Positions 16,171 through 24,141 of a stretch of DNA of 64,000 nucleotides are shown in pieces (the stretch's first letter is position 1; each line of letters starts with the position of its first letter). The stretch is from Bacillota bacterium (GTDB lineage Bacteria > Bacillota > Sulfobacillia > Sulfobacillales > Sulfobacillaceae). The position numbers were made by a program, and so were the translations under genes. Under the pieces are notes generated by a model. That model ran no database searches, was not told the DNA's origin, and saw nothing but the letters and a program-made list of their open reading frames with translations. The stretch lies in the NCBI GenBank assembly GCA_023511625.1, contig JAIMBD010000001.1, positions 186,001-250,000 on the forward strand. The letters run 5' to 3'.

Positions 16171-16179
16171 ATTATACCA
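16171..16179 (-). promoter_or_regulatory. Extended -10 promoter of the thiazole operon
   Basis: Minus-strand TGGTATAAT (extended -10, consensus TATAAT at 16176-16171) lies about 10 bases before the first conserved riboswitch bases. No clear -35 hexamer is seen, as expected for an extended -10 promoter. Confidence 0.6.
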
Positions 16180-16203
16180 GCTTTTCCTAAAGAGCGGGCC
16201 GAC

Positions 16204-17037
16204 CTAGAGGGGAGGCAGAATTTGGTGGCGGTCGACTTCGCGGTTGAGCAGCACGGCCACCGTTGCCAGCATGCCCATCACTACTCCTTCCGCGACCAAA
16301 GACACGAGCCCGCCCAATACCGGAACCAGGGTCGCCAAGCCGTTGACCACCAACGCCGGGAGAATGACCCCGAAGAACAGCATCAGGGCCACGCGCAGGC
16401 CGAGCCACCAATCGTGCCGAAGCCAGCCGATGGCGGCGCCCAGAGCGCGGGCCACCCCCGTCCGACCGTAGTAGACCGCGCCGAGCCAGTACAGCACCAA
16501 CGCCAAGGCCAAGAAGGCCAAGCCCAAGGTCAAGGCCACGGCCAAAATCGCCAACAGCGTGGACACGGCGGCACTTTGGGCCAAGAGCCCAAGGCCGAGC
16601 GCGATGGCTCCTGCCAAAAGTCCGATGACACCGGCCACCACCAACATCCCTACCATCACCGCCAGAGACCGCCAGAAGTTCTCGACGGCGAAGTGGAAGA
16701 AGCGGAAGAATCCTTGCAGGCGGTCGCCGTGGCCCAACGCCGCAGACACGCCGCCGTAAAGCCCGCCCAACGTAAAGGGGAGCACGATGAGAAGCATGGT
16801 CAGGTTGACGAGCCCGATCTTCACCCAGAGGGTCGAGGGCATGGCCCAAAGTCCGCTCAACCCAGACCCGGACGACCCGATGCGGGTCAGCCACGGCTGG
16901 ATCTGCGGTCCGAGCCGGCTCATGAAGAAATACTCCACCAAGGAGGTGAGGAGCACGTTCCAAAAGGCCAACAGCAACAGGCCCGGCCGTTGCCACAGTT
17001 CGCGCCAGGCCATGCGCAACAACCCGCGGGCAGACAC
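16204..17037 (-). CDS. Multi-pass membrane protein of unknown function
   Basis: GTG at 17037 is chosen: GAAGG lies 10 bases upstream, and the frame before it is not protein-like. The 277-residue product has about six membrane segments, among them LLLLAFWNVLLTSLVEYFF, IGLVNLTMLLIVLPFTLGGL, SLAVMVGMLVVAGVIGLLAG and FLALALVLYWLGAVYYGR. The pattern of paired helices after an amphipathic FFRFFHFAVENFWRSL segment resembles uncharacterised DUF4013/DUF975-type membrane proteins, but I cannot assign it. A consensus TATAAT (minus, 17097-17092) lies about 55 bases upstream. The gene ends just before the thiazole-operon promoter. Confidence 0.6.
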   Translation of the reverse strand: MSARGLLRMAWRELWQRPGLLLLAFWNVLLTSLVEYFFMSRLGPQIQPWLTRIGSSGSGLSGLWAMPSTLWVKIGLVNLTMLLIVLPFTLGGLYGGVSAALGHGDRLQGFFRFFHFAVENFWRSLAVMVGMLVVAGVIGLLAGAIALGLGLLAQSAAVSTLLAILAVALTLGLAFLALALVLYWLGAVYYGRTGVARALGAAIGWLRHDWWLGLRVALMLFFGVILPALVVNGLATLVPVLGGLVSLVAEGVVMGMLATVAVLLNREVDRHQILPPL

Positions 17038-17141
17038 TGGTTGACCGCCTTCTTTCCCACATGCCGGGGAACCCGGCTCGCCACGCCCCCCATTATACCG
17101 TGCCGGCCGCCTCTCGGCGGGGTGCCGCATCCAGTTTTCCC

Positions 17142-17171
17142 TTGAGCGCGAATGGAAAAAGCAGGTAGAAT
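17142..17171 (+). promoter_or_regulatory. Sigma-A-like promoter
   Basis: TTGAGC (17142-17147), 18-bp spacer, TAGAAT (17166-17171), about 29 bases before the GTG of the nitrilase-amidohydrolase fusion gene. Confidence 0.5.
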
Positions 17172-17199
17172 TGGAAGAAAAGACCCAGGGGGGACCGGT

Positions 17200-18657
17200 G
17201 TGAAGCCTCGCGTGGCGATGGCTCAAGCTCCGCACGTGCGCGATCCCGAGCTGGCGCTGGCGCGCCTAGGTCGCCAGATGCAATGGGCGGCAGAGCGGGG
17301 CGCCGAGGTGATCCTCTTTCCCGAATGGTATCTGGGCTTAAACCCGGTCGAGCCCCTTCCCAACCGATGGGTTCAAGCCGTTGGGCATTGGGCCCGCGAA
17401 CTTGGCCTTTTGGTGGTGACCGGCAGCGTGCGGGCCTTGGATCCGGAAACCGGCAAAAAACAGCAGCGCGGTCTGGTGATCGACCGCGACGGGCGGTTGG
17501 TCGGCACCCAGGCCAAACTGAACGTGGCGCCGGTGGAGCGGCCCTGGTTCGAACCGGGCAACGGGCTGAACCCCATCGCCACCCGTTTGGGATGCGTGGT
17601 CCTGCTGTTGGGCTTGGATGCCTTAGATGCTGAGCTGTGGCGCGAGGCCTTGCACCTCGGTCCGGACTTGGTGGTGATGACCGCCTTGGCCCGCTCGCCC
17701 CACGAGCGCGACGCGTTGCGAGCGCTGGCCGTGACGCGCAGCCGGGAACTTAGGGGGCTGGTGGCTTGGGTTCCCCTCATGGGGCGGTTCTCGGGCAGTC
17801 AGCACGTGGGCGGCGGTGTCCTGGCCCAGGACGGGGAGCTGGTGCTGGCGGCCGAAGACCAGGAGGGGGTCTGGGTCTTGGGCGAGGTCGAGGCGCCCAC
17901 AGTGCAGCTCGGGGTCACCGATGTCTCGGCCAGCCTGGGGCCAAAGCGCGAGGTGGCGCCGGAGGCCGAACGGCGGGTGGTGGCCGATTGGCGGTGGCTG
18001 CGCAGCAGCGATTGGTTGCCGGCGGCCCAGGCGGCGCTGGAGGCCGCGACCGACAACCCCCGCCAGGTGGTGTTGGTGCCCATTCGCCCCGGCACTGTGC
18101 GGGAGGTCGAGCGCCTGTTGGCCGGTGGGGCCGGTGGCGGCTTTACGTGTCCCGGCATCGACCGCGTCTATCCGTGGTCAGACGCGTTCATGCAGGTGGG
18201 CGCGGCGTTGCAACGGGCACGCCGGCCGATGGTGGTGGAAACCGTGGAGGCGGGCGCGCCACTTCGGTTTGCGCGGCCCGTGGAGTGGGACGACTTCCTC
18301 TTCAGCTTTCCTGACGTGCCGGTGGTCTTTCTCCACCTGGGCGGGCGCTCGCCGTTCTTCGAAGAGGCCTTGCGGATGGCCGAGCGCCACCGGCAGGTGT
18401 GGCTGGAGACCTCGGAGGCGCCGCCGGAGGCAGTGCGCGAGGCGTGGGCGGCCTTGGGCCCCGAACGCCTGGTGTTCGGAAGCGGCGGATCCCGCGCCGA
18501 CTTTTCCCGCGAATGGGGGAAGTGGCAGGCGTTGGCGCCAGATCTGCCATCGGCGGGGATAAAGGCGGTGGTCAACGCCAACGGGCGACGGCTCTTTTTT
18601 GACCCGGGCCAGGTCGAGGAACGGCCGAAACCGTTTCAGGTCCTGCGTCCCGGATGA
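17200..18657 (+). CDS. Nitrilase-like/amidohydrolase-like fusion, both halves degenerate
   Basis: Protein of 485 residues. Residues about 1-250 match the carbon-nitrogen hydrolase fold: catalytic Glu42 in LFPEWYLG and Lys106 in TQAKLNVAP are kept. In the nucleophile elbow, LLGLDALDAELWR aligns with the family lICyDlrFPElyR, so glycine (Gly138) replaces the catalytic cysteine. Residues about 310-480 resemble the C-terminal part of amidohydrolase-2 TIM barrels (FPDVPVVFLHLGGRSPF, then LGPERLVFGSGG, then VVNANGRRLFF). There the usual GSD metal aspartate is Gly and the N-terminal HxH is absent. GTG 17200 has AGGGGGGACCG upstream. A binding or scaffold role seems likelier than hydrolysis, but this is inference. 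Confidence 0.65.
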   Translation: MKPRVAMAQAPHVRDPELALARLGRQMQWAAERGAEVILFPEWYLGLNPVEPLPNRWVQAVGHWARELGLLVVTGSVRALDPETGKKQQRGLVIDRDGRLVGTQAKLNVAPVERPWFEPGNGLNPIATRLGCVVLLLGLDALDAELWREALHLGPDLVVMTALARSPHERDALRALAVTRSRELRGLVAWVPLMGRFSGSQHVGGGVLAQDGELVLAAEDQEGVWVLGEVEAPTVQLGVTDVSASLGPKREVAPEAERRVVADWRWLRSSDWLPAAQAALEAATDNPRQVVLVPIRPGTVREVERLLAGGAGGGFTCPGIDRVYPWSDAFMQVGAALQRARRPMVVETVEAGAPLRFARPVEWDDFLFSFPDVPVVFLHLGGRSPFFEEALRMAERHRQVWLETSEAPPEAVREAWAALGPERLVFGSGGSRADFSREWGKWQALAPDLPSAGIKAVVNANGRRLFFDPGQVEERPKPFQVLRPG

Positions 18658-18695
18658 GGCCAGGGGCGGGCCAAGGAGGAGACAAGGAGGAGGGG

Positions 18696-18806
18696 ATGTG
18701 GCCTTTGGGGGCAGGACGAGCCTGTGAGGTGCGCCGCGACCGGTTCAGAAGGCTCGGGCCGCCTTTGGCGGCCAGTCCCGGTGATCCGCTTCCCGGCGTA
18801 CCCTAA
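18696..18806 (+). CDS. Possible small ORF with strong ribosome-binding site
   Basis: A 36-codon frame (MWPLGAGRACEV at the start, ending LPGVP) begins at ATG 18696. The preceding bases contain two AAGGAGGA/G repeats. No homology is recognised and the composition is not distinctive. It could be a leader peptide or chance. The surrounding gap 18658-18920 otherwise holds only the promoter described next. Confidence 0.2.
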   Translation: MWPLGAGRACEVRRDRFRRLGPPLAASPGDPLPGVP

Positions 18807-18835
18807 GGGCCTGGACCCTGCGCGGGGGTGCGGAG

Positions 18836-18865
18836 TTGTCTCTTTACCGCCAGCGGCGGTACACT
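18836..18865 (+). promoter_or_regulatory. Promoter of the penicillin acylase gene
   Basis: TTGTCT (18836-18841), an 18-bp spacer and TACACT (18860-18865), about 55 bases before the ATG at 18921. Confidence 0.5.
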
Positions 18866-18920
18866 CGGGGCGAGTGACCGGTCGGACCGCAAGACCCGGC
18901 AGTAAGGAGGCATCCACCCC

Positions 18921-21185
18921 ATGGAGGCTGGTCTGCGCCTTGGCGTCGCCGGCCGCGCTGCCGTCACGCGCATCTTGCAGGGCTTGGGATTGGTGGCGCC
19001 ACCGCCTCGGGGGCCACAGGAGCTCAGCGTGGCGGGCTTGGACGGGGAGGTCCTGGTAGAACGCGACGAGCGGGGGATTCCCTGGATCCACGCCCGCAGC
19101 ATGCAGGACGCCCTCTTGGCCCAAGGGTACCTGCACGGATTAGAGCGCGGCTTTCAGATGGATCTCTGGCGGCGGCTGGCCACCGGGCGGTTGGCGGAGT
19201 GGTTTGGGGCGCCGGCGGTGGCCCACGACCGTTTCATGCGCCGCTTAAACTTCCGACACTGGGCAGAGGCCTCGACGGCCACTTGGTCGGAAAACACGCG
19301 CCGATATGTGGCGGCCTACGCTCGGGGCGTGAACCTGGCTTGGGCGGCCAAGCCGCTCGCCACCGAGTTCCGCCTGTTGCGCGCGCGCCCCGAACCGTGG
19401 CGGGAGTCGGACACCAATCTCCTGATCTTCTGGATGAGCTGGCTGCTCAATCGCGGCTGGTGGTTTCACTGGGCCCACCACCGGTTGGGAGGCGACCCCC
19501 TTGTGCGGGCGTGGCTCCTCGATCCCCTGCCGGAGGCGGCGCCGACCATCGTGTCGGGCACGGGGTCGGCCGTGGGCGGGGTTGGCCTCGGGTCGAACAG
19601 CTGGGCCGTGGCGCCGTGGCGGTCCGCCAGCGGGTTTCCCCTTCTGGCCAACGATCCCCATCTCGCTCCCACCTTTCCCGCGCCGTGGTACCTGATGATG
19701 ATTGAGGGCGGGGCCTTGCACGCTTTCGGGGCCACACTGCCAGGGGCACCAGGCGTGGTTATCGGGCAAAACCAAGAGATCGCCTGGGCCTTTACCAACC
19801 TCAACGCCGATGTCCACCGGCTGGTGCGGCTGGAATTGACCGGCGACGGCGGCCGCTACCGGGTTCAGGACCGCTGGGAACGGCTCGGGGTCCGCGAGGA
19901 GCATATCCGGGTGCGCGGTCAGGGGGAAGTGGTGCAGTGGTGCCGCGACAGCCATCTCGGACCGGTGGTGACCGAGCTTTCGCCCAAGGAAGTGGTGGTC
20001 TTGCACTGGACCGGCTTTGCTCCGCAATCCACCGTCCAGGCCTTGCTCGGGTTAAACCGCGCCCACGATTGGGAGAGCTTCAACTTGGCCCTGGCCGAGT
20101 GGGGGGTTCCGGTGCAGAGCGTGTTGTACGCCGACCGGTCGGGACACATCGGCTATGTGGCGGTGGGGCGGCTGCCGGCAGCTTCGGACACCGCCCCGGG
20201 CCTCGTCGACGGCAACGCCGGCGAGGGGGCGTTTTTGCGGTTCTGGGACTGGCAGGCGCATCCCCGCGCCTACGATCCCCCGGGCGGGATTTTGGTGGCG
20301 GCCAACAACCCTCCCGGCGGGGAGGTGCCGGTCCCAGGGTTCCACAGCCTGGGCTACCGCGCCCGGCGCATCGCCGAGCGCCTGTTGGCCGTGGAGCACC
20401 ATACGCCCAAGACCATGGCCGCCCTCTTCACCGACTGCTACTCGGCTCCGCTTTGGGAAGTCTGCCAGCGCCTGTTGGCCCAGTCGACGCTGCCCGAAGG
20501 GTGGCGGGAAGCCTTGGAGGCCTTTGACGGGCAGGTGCGGCCGGAGGCGGTGGCCCCCACCTTGCTCTACACCTTTTTGTTCGAAGCACTTCCCGATCCC
20601 GTGCGCCGGGCGTTGCGAGAACCGTTTTGGCCGGAGGCGCCTCGGGGTGGCCTGGGGCTTGCGCACCCTGCCCATTTCGGCTGGCTGCTGTACGAGCGGT
20701 TGGCTCCTGCCGTTCTCCGGTTTTGGGACGCCGTGGCGGTGCAGCCGGCATTGGCGCGCGCGCATCAGCGCGTGGTGCGGGACCTCGGGCACGACCGCGC
20801 GCGCTGGCGCTGGGGGGAGGCCTGCCCGGTGGTGCCGCTGCACCCGCTCGGGCGAGTGCGGGGCGTCGGGGCCGTCTTCGCCTTCCGGCCGCTGGCTGCG
20901 GGGGGCGATCTGTACTCGGTGCAACAGCTGGTCTGGGACCTAGACCCCGAGGGGCGGTGGCCGACTTCGGCGCTGGTGGTTCCCGGCCTGCGCCTGGTGA
21001 TGGACCTCGGGCACCCCCAAGAATCGTGTGGGGTGGTCTTCCCGGGCCAGTCTGGCCATCCGACGTCGCCGCACGCGGCAGACCAAGTGGCGAGCTGGCT
21101 CTTGGGGGAACTCGGGCCGGTGGGTCCCGGGATGGAGGCCGGGGACTGGGTCACCTTGCGCCAAGACCGCCCCTGGCGGGGGTAG
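18921..21185 (+). CDS. Penicillin acylase family hydrolase (S45, Ntn)
   Basis: Protein of 754 residues, the usual precursor length. The alpha part has VERDERGIPWIHARSMQDALLAQGYLHGLERGFQMDLWRR split over residues 48-88. The beta subunit starts at the autoproteolytic Gly-Ser in GSNSWAVAP; Ser225 is the N-terminal nucleophile. PLLANDPHL, the calcium/oxyanion region, follows. PGAPGVVIGQNQEIAWAFTN is also typical. The family cleaves amides such as acyl-homoserine lactones, cyclic lipopeptides or beta-lactam side chains; substrate cannot be deduced. No clear signal peptide is seen, which is odd for a family that is commonly exported. ATG 18921 follows TAAGGAGG at 12 bases. Confidence 0.85.
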   Translation: MEAGLRLGVAGRAAVTRILQGLGLVAPPPRGPQELSVAGLDGEVLVERDERGIPWIHARSMQDALLAQGYLHGLERGFQMDLWRRLATGRLAEWFGAPAVAHDRFMRRLNFRHWAEASTATWSENTRRYVAAYARGVNLAWAAKPLATEFRLLRARPEPWRESDTNLLIFWMSWLLNRGWWFHWAHHRLGGDPLVRAWLLDPLPEAAPTIVSGTGSAVGGVGLGSNSWAVAPWRSASGFPLLANDPHLAPTFPAPWYLMMIEGGALHAFGATLPGAPGVVIGQNQEIAWAFTNLNADVHRLVRLELTGDGGRYRVQDRWERLGVREEHIRVRGQGEVVQWCRDSHLGPVVTELSPKEVVVLHWTGFAPQSTVQALLGLNRAHDWESFNLALAEWGVPVQSVLYADRSGHIGYVAVGRLPAASDTAPGLVDGNAGEGAFLRFWDWQAHPRAYDPPGGILVAANNPPGGEVPVPGFHSLGYRARRIAERLLAVEHHTPKTMAALFTDCYSAPLWEVCQRLLAQSTLPEGWREALEAFDGQVRPEAVAPTLLYTFLFEALPDPVRRALREPFWPEAPRGGLGLAHPAHFGWLLYERLAPAVLRFWDAVAVQPALARAHQRVVRDLGHDRARWRWGEACPVVPLHPLGRVRGVGAVFAFRPLAAGGDLYSVQQLVWDLDPEGRWPTSALVVPGLRLVMDLGHPQESCGVVFPGQSGHPTSPHAADQVASWLLGELGPVGPGMEAGDWVTLRQDRPWRG

Positions 21186-21200
21186 CGAGGACCTGCGCGC

Positions 21201-22217
21201 TCAGCGGTCGCGGTTGAGGAAGCGGGCGGGAGGCAGGCTGCCGACTTCTAGCAGCTGCGCGGCCCAGGAAAAGCCAGAGCCGAAGGCCACCGATAACAGC
21301 CGGTCGCCGGGGCGAATCAGGTTTTGGGCAAGCATGTCGGCCAAGGCCAGAACGACCGATGCCGAGCCGGTGTTGGCGTAATACGCGACATGCGAGAAGA
21401 CCTTGGCCGGAGGGATGGCAAGTTCTCGCGCCACGGCGTCGAGGATGCGCTGATTCGCCTGATGCGGGACCACCCAGGCGATGTCGTCGGCCTCCAGTCC
21501 CGCCATGGCCAGCACCTGGCGAGCGGCTTCCGACATGTGGTGCACAGCGTGGCGGAACACCTTGCGCCCTTCCATGTGGATGGTGTGATGGTGACCGCCC
21601 GCGACCAATTCCGGCGTCAAGGGGTGACGCGTGCCCCCGTAGGGCTTGTTGAGGATGTCGGCTTGCCGCCCGTCGCTTTGGGAAAACGCCGTCCTGGGAT
21701 AGATGCCGGCGCCGTCGGGCGCCATCAAAAGGGCCCCGGAACCGTCTCCGAAGAGCACCGCCGTGCTGCGGTCGCTCCAGTCGACGGCTTTGGTCAAGAC
21801 CTCGGTACCGATGAGCAGTACGGTGTGGCCCCGGGCCACCAACCCCTCGGCTAGCGTGAGGGCTTGGAGAAAGCCGGCGCAACCGCCGGTCAAATCGATG
21901 GCCGAGGCCCGCTCGGCCCCCAAGAGCGCTTGGACGAAGCAGGCCGTGGCCGGCGACCACATCTCTGCCGTGTCGGTGGCTACCAGGATCCAGTCCACGG
22001 CCGTGGCCGGCATGCCGGCCGCCTCCAGGGCGGCTTGGGCCGCGGCGTGGGATAAGGTGGCCGTGGTCTCATCGGCTCCTGCCACATGGCGCTGGCGGAT
22101 GCCGGTGCGGGTGCGAATCCATTCGTCGCTGGTGTCGAGGCGCTGGCTGAGGTCGTCGTTGGTCAGAACGGCGGGGGGCACATACGCCCCGATCGCCAGG
22201 ATGGTAGGCGTGGCCAT
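21201..22217 (-). CDS. fabH: Beta-ketoacyl-ACP synthase III
   Basis: KAS III-type thiolase-fold enzyme of 338 residues. Cys113 lies in DLTGGCAGF, His in VVPHQANQRI and Asn in YYANTGSAS, giving the complete C-H-N triad. It starts MATPTILAIGAYVPPAVLTN. The usual role is initiating fatty-acid synthesis from acyl-CoA and malonyl-ACP, and in Gram-positive bacteria often from branched primers. ATG 22217 has AAGGAGC at 6 bases. There are no other fab genes nearby, so it may be an additional or specialised copy. It converges with the penicillin acylase gene (15 bp) and diverges from the gene at 22376. Confidence 0.88.
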   Translation of the reverse strand: MATPTILAIGAYVPPAVLTNDDLSQRLDTSDEWIRTRTGIRQRHVAGADETTATLSHAAAQAALEAAGMPATAVDWILVATDTAEMWSPATACFVQALLGAERASAIDLTGGCAGFLQALTLAEGLVARGHTVLLIGTEVLTKAVDWSDRSTAVLFGDGSGALLMAPDGAGIYPRTAFSQSDGRQADILNKPYGGTRHPLTPELVAGGHHHTIHMEGRKVFRHAVHHMSEAARQVLAMAGLEADDIAWVVPHQANQRILDAVARELAIPPAKVFSHVAYYANTGSASVVLALADMLAQNLIRPGDRLLSVAFGSGFSWAAQLLEVGSLPPARFLNRDR

Positions 22218-22315
22218 CGCGATGCTCCTTCTCGTGTCGTGCAACCAACCGTGCGGAGTGGCCGGGCGGCGCACGCGCGATGCCCCCCGCCAAACCGAAT
22301 TGCCGATACACCTGG

Positions 22316-22339
22316 ATTATACAACGCCGATGGTATAAT
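22316..22339. promoter_or_regulatory. Back-to-back -10 elements between divergent genes
   Basis: Plus strand: extended -10 TGGTATAAT (22331-22339), about 36 bases before the GTG at 22376. Minus strand: TATAAT (22321-22316), facing fabH. The two consensus hexamers are 12 bp apart, so the two transcription starts probably exclude each other to some degree. Confidence 0.5.
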
Positions 22340-22375
22340 ACAGCCAACCAACATGGCCGCGATGGGAGGGCAGGC

Positions 22376-23215
22376 GTGGACCCAGCGTGGCAGGCGGTTG
22401 AGCGATATCTCGATGAAGCCGAACGGGCTTTAGGCCACAAGTATCGGGGGCGGCGGGCAAGCGCGCGCCTGCGCCGGCGCCTGTTGGCGGACGTCGACAG
22501 GCTGTGCGCGGGCGGGATGGCGCCGGCCGAGGCTGCCGTGGCGGCGATGGAGCGGTTGGGATCGCCTAAGGCGGCAGTGGAGGCCGAGCTCGCCACCGGG
22601 CCTCGAGCGACGTGGGTGACGCTGTTGCAGGCCGCCTTGGGCTTATTGGTGACGGTGGTCAGTCTGCGCACCCAATACCTGCCCGGGTTTCTTTGGGGGC
22701 GTCTGGTGGCGGCGTGGGGCATCGTGGCCACAGGGGTGGCCTACGGATGGGGCGACGGCTGGCAGTGGCGAGGCACTCGGCTCAGGATGGCCCCGGCGTG
22801 GTGGCGCGGGCTTGGGCTGGGGGCCGCCAGCGGCCTGGCCGCGAGCGTGGCGGCGGTCCTGCCGTGGGTGGACATGCCAGGCGTATCCGGCTGGCCGTGG
22901 CACCTCAAATGGGGCCTGACGGCAGTGCTGGCCGTGGGGGCAGGGCTTATGCCCTGGATGGCCTCGGGCTATCGCGTCGCGGCTGCCCTGGAGGACCCTA
23001 CGACCCAGTCCGGAGCCAGCCTGGCCGCGGCGGGGACGGCGGCGGCGCTTTGGGCCAGCCATCCCGGAGCCGTGCCGCCTCCCTGTTTTGACTGGGCACC
23101 CTGGCTGGTCGCTCTGGTCGGATATGCGTTCTTTTATGGCGTCCTGCGCCTGTACGCGGGTTGGCGGGCAGTGCGGCAAGTCCTGGGGGCAGGCCGGGCT
23201 GCAGTGCGGCCCTGA
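22376..23215 (+). CDS. Membrane protein with N-terminal HAAS-like domain
   Basis: Product of 279 residues. The first ~75 residues are helical and charged, with LLADVDRLCAGGMAPAEAAV and MERLGSPKAAVEAEL. This is the pattern of the HAAS/permease-prefix domain often found on signalling or permease-associated proteins of Firmicutes. About six membrane segments follow (for example LLQAALGLLVTVVSL, LVAAWGIVATGVAYG, WLVALVGYAFFYGVL). GTG 22376 has GGGAGGG at 6 bases. No PadR regulator partner is adjacent. Function unknown. Confidence 0.6.
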   Translation: MDPAWQAVERYLDEAERALGHKYRGRRASARLRRRLLADVDRLCAGGMAPAEAAVAAMERLGSPKAAVEAELATGPRATWVTLLQAALGLLVTVVSLRTQYLPGFLWGRLVAAWGIVATGVAYGWGDGWQWRGTRLRMAPAWWRGLGLGAASGLAASVAAVLPWVDMPGVSGWPWHLKWGLTAVLAVGAGLMPWMASGYRVAAALEDPTTQSGASLAAAGTAAALWASHPGAVPPPCFDWAPWLVALVGYAFFYGVLRLYAGWRAVRQVLGAGRAAVRP

Positions 23216-23246
23216 TGCGGGCGCAAGCCCCGGGGGAGGCGGTCTG

Positions 23247-24110
23247 GTGCGGCAGCGGGTCTATGTGGTGGGTGGCGGTCCAGCCGGGATTTCCGCTGCC
23301 ATCTGGGCCCACCGATTGGGGTGGGAGGCCGTGGTGGTCGAACGCCGCCCGACGCTCGGGGGGCAGTTGGGGGAGATCAGCCTGCCGATTCCGGACCTTC
23401 CGGGATGGCCGGAGGTGCCGGCCAGCGAGGTGTTGGAGCGCCTGTCAGACCACTTGGCGCGCCTTGGGGTGGCGGTCGAGCTCGGAGTGGAAGCCGTGGC
23501 CTACGACCCGGCTCGGGAACGGCTGACCTTCGCCGATGGAACCACCGTGGTCTGCCGCTACCTGGTCTACGCCCCTGGCCTGCGCGTCCGCCGCCTGGGG
23601 GTGCCGGGGGAAGAGGCGTTGTCCGATGAGTCGGTGGCAGCGTTCTTGGCCCGGATGGGCTCGCGCCCGGCCCGGTGTCTCGTGGTGGGCGGGGGCGACC
23701 GCGCGCTGGAGGCGGCCGCGCGCCTGGCCGAGGCCGGGCACCCCACGGTGGTGGTGCATCGGCGCGATCGGTTCCGCGCCCGAGCCCAGATGCGCGCCCG
23801 GCTGGCGGCCTCGGGGGCCGAGGTGTGGTGGAACACGTCGGTCCGCGCCATCGCCCGCGAGGAGGGGGCGTGGGCGGTGGCATTGCAGCAGCCGGGGCGG
23901 CGGCTGACCGTGCGCGTCGACCACGTGGTGGTCCGCATCGGCATGGAGCCAGATTGGGCGCCCGGGATTCCGGTCAGCGACCCCGAAGGAAGGCTCGCCG
24001 TGGCCGGAGACGCGGCCCATGAGGCGCCCTACCGCAGCCTCGTGACTGCCTTCGGCAGCGGGATGGCTGCGGTGCGCCGGCTGGTGGAACGGGAGGAACG
24101 GCTCTCCTAA
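23247..24110 (+). CDS. Thioredoxin reductase-like flavoprotein lacking the CxxC
   Basis: Protein of 287 residues. FAD motif VYVVGGGPAGISAAIWAHRLG, then GGQLGEI and PIPDLPGWPEV; NAD(P)H motif CLVVGGGDRALEAAARLAE; C-terminal FAD motif LAVAGDAAHEAPYRSLVTAFGSG. It therefore has the two-domain TrxR/FNR-type fold. The redox CxxC that precedes the NADPH motif in TrxR is missing (the region reads EEALSDESVAAFLARMGSRP). Disulfide reduction is thus unlikely, and ferredoxin- or small-molecule-directed reductase activity is more plausible. It is also shorter than typical YumC-type FNR. GTG 23247 has GGGGGAGG upstream. Confidence 0.7.
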   Translation: MRQRVYVVGGGPAGISAAIWAHRLGWEAVVVERRPTLGGQLGEISLPIPDLPGWPEVPASEVLERLSDHLARLGVAVELGVEAVAYDPARERLTFADGTTVVCRYLVYAPGLRVRRLGVPGEEALSDESVAAFLARMGSRPARCLVVGGGDRALEAAARLAEAGHPTVVVHRRDRFRARAQMRARLAASGAEVWWNTSVRAIAREEGAWAVALQQPGRRLTVRVDHVVVRIGMEPDWAPGIPVSDPEGRLAVAGDAAHEAPYRSLVTAFGSGMAAVRRLVEREERLS

Positions 24111-24141
24111 GATGCGTCGGCGGGAGAGGGGGCGGGGCGGG

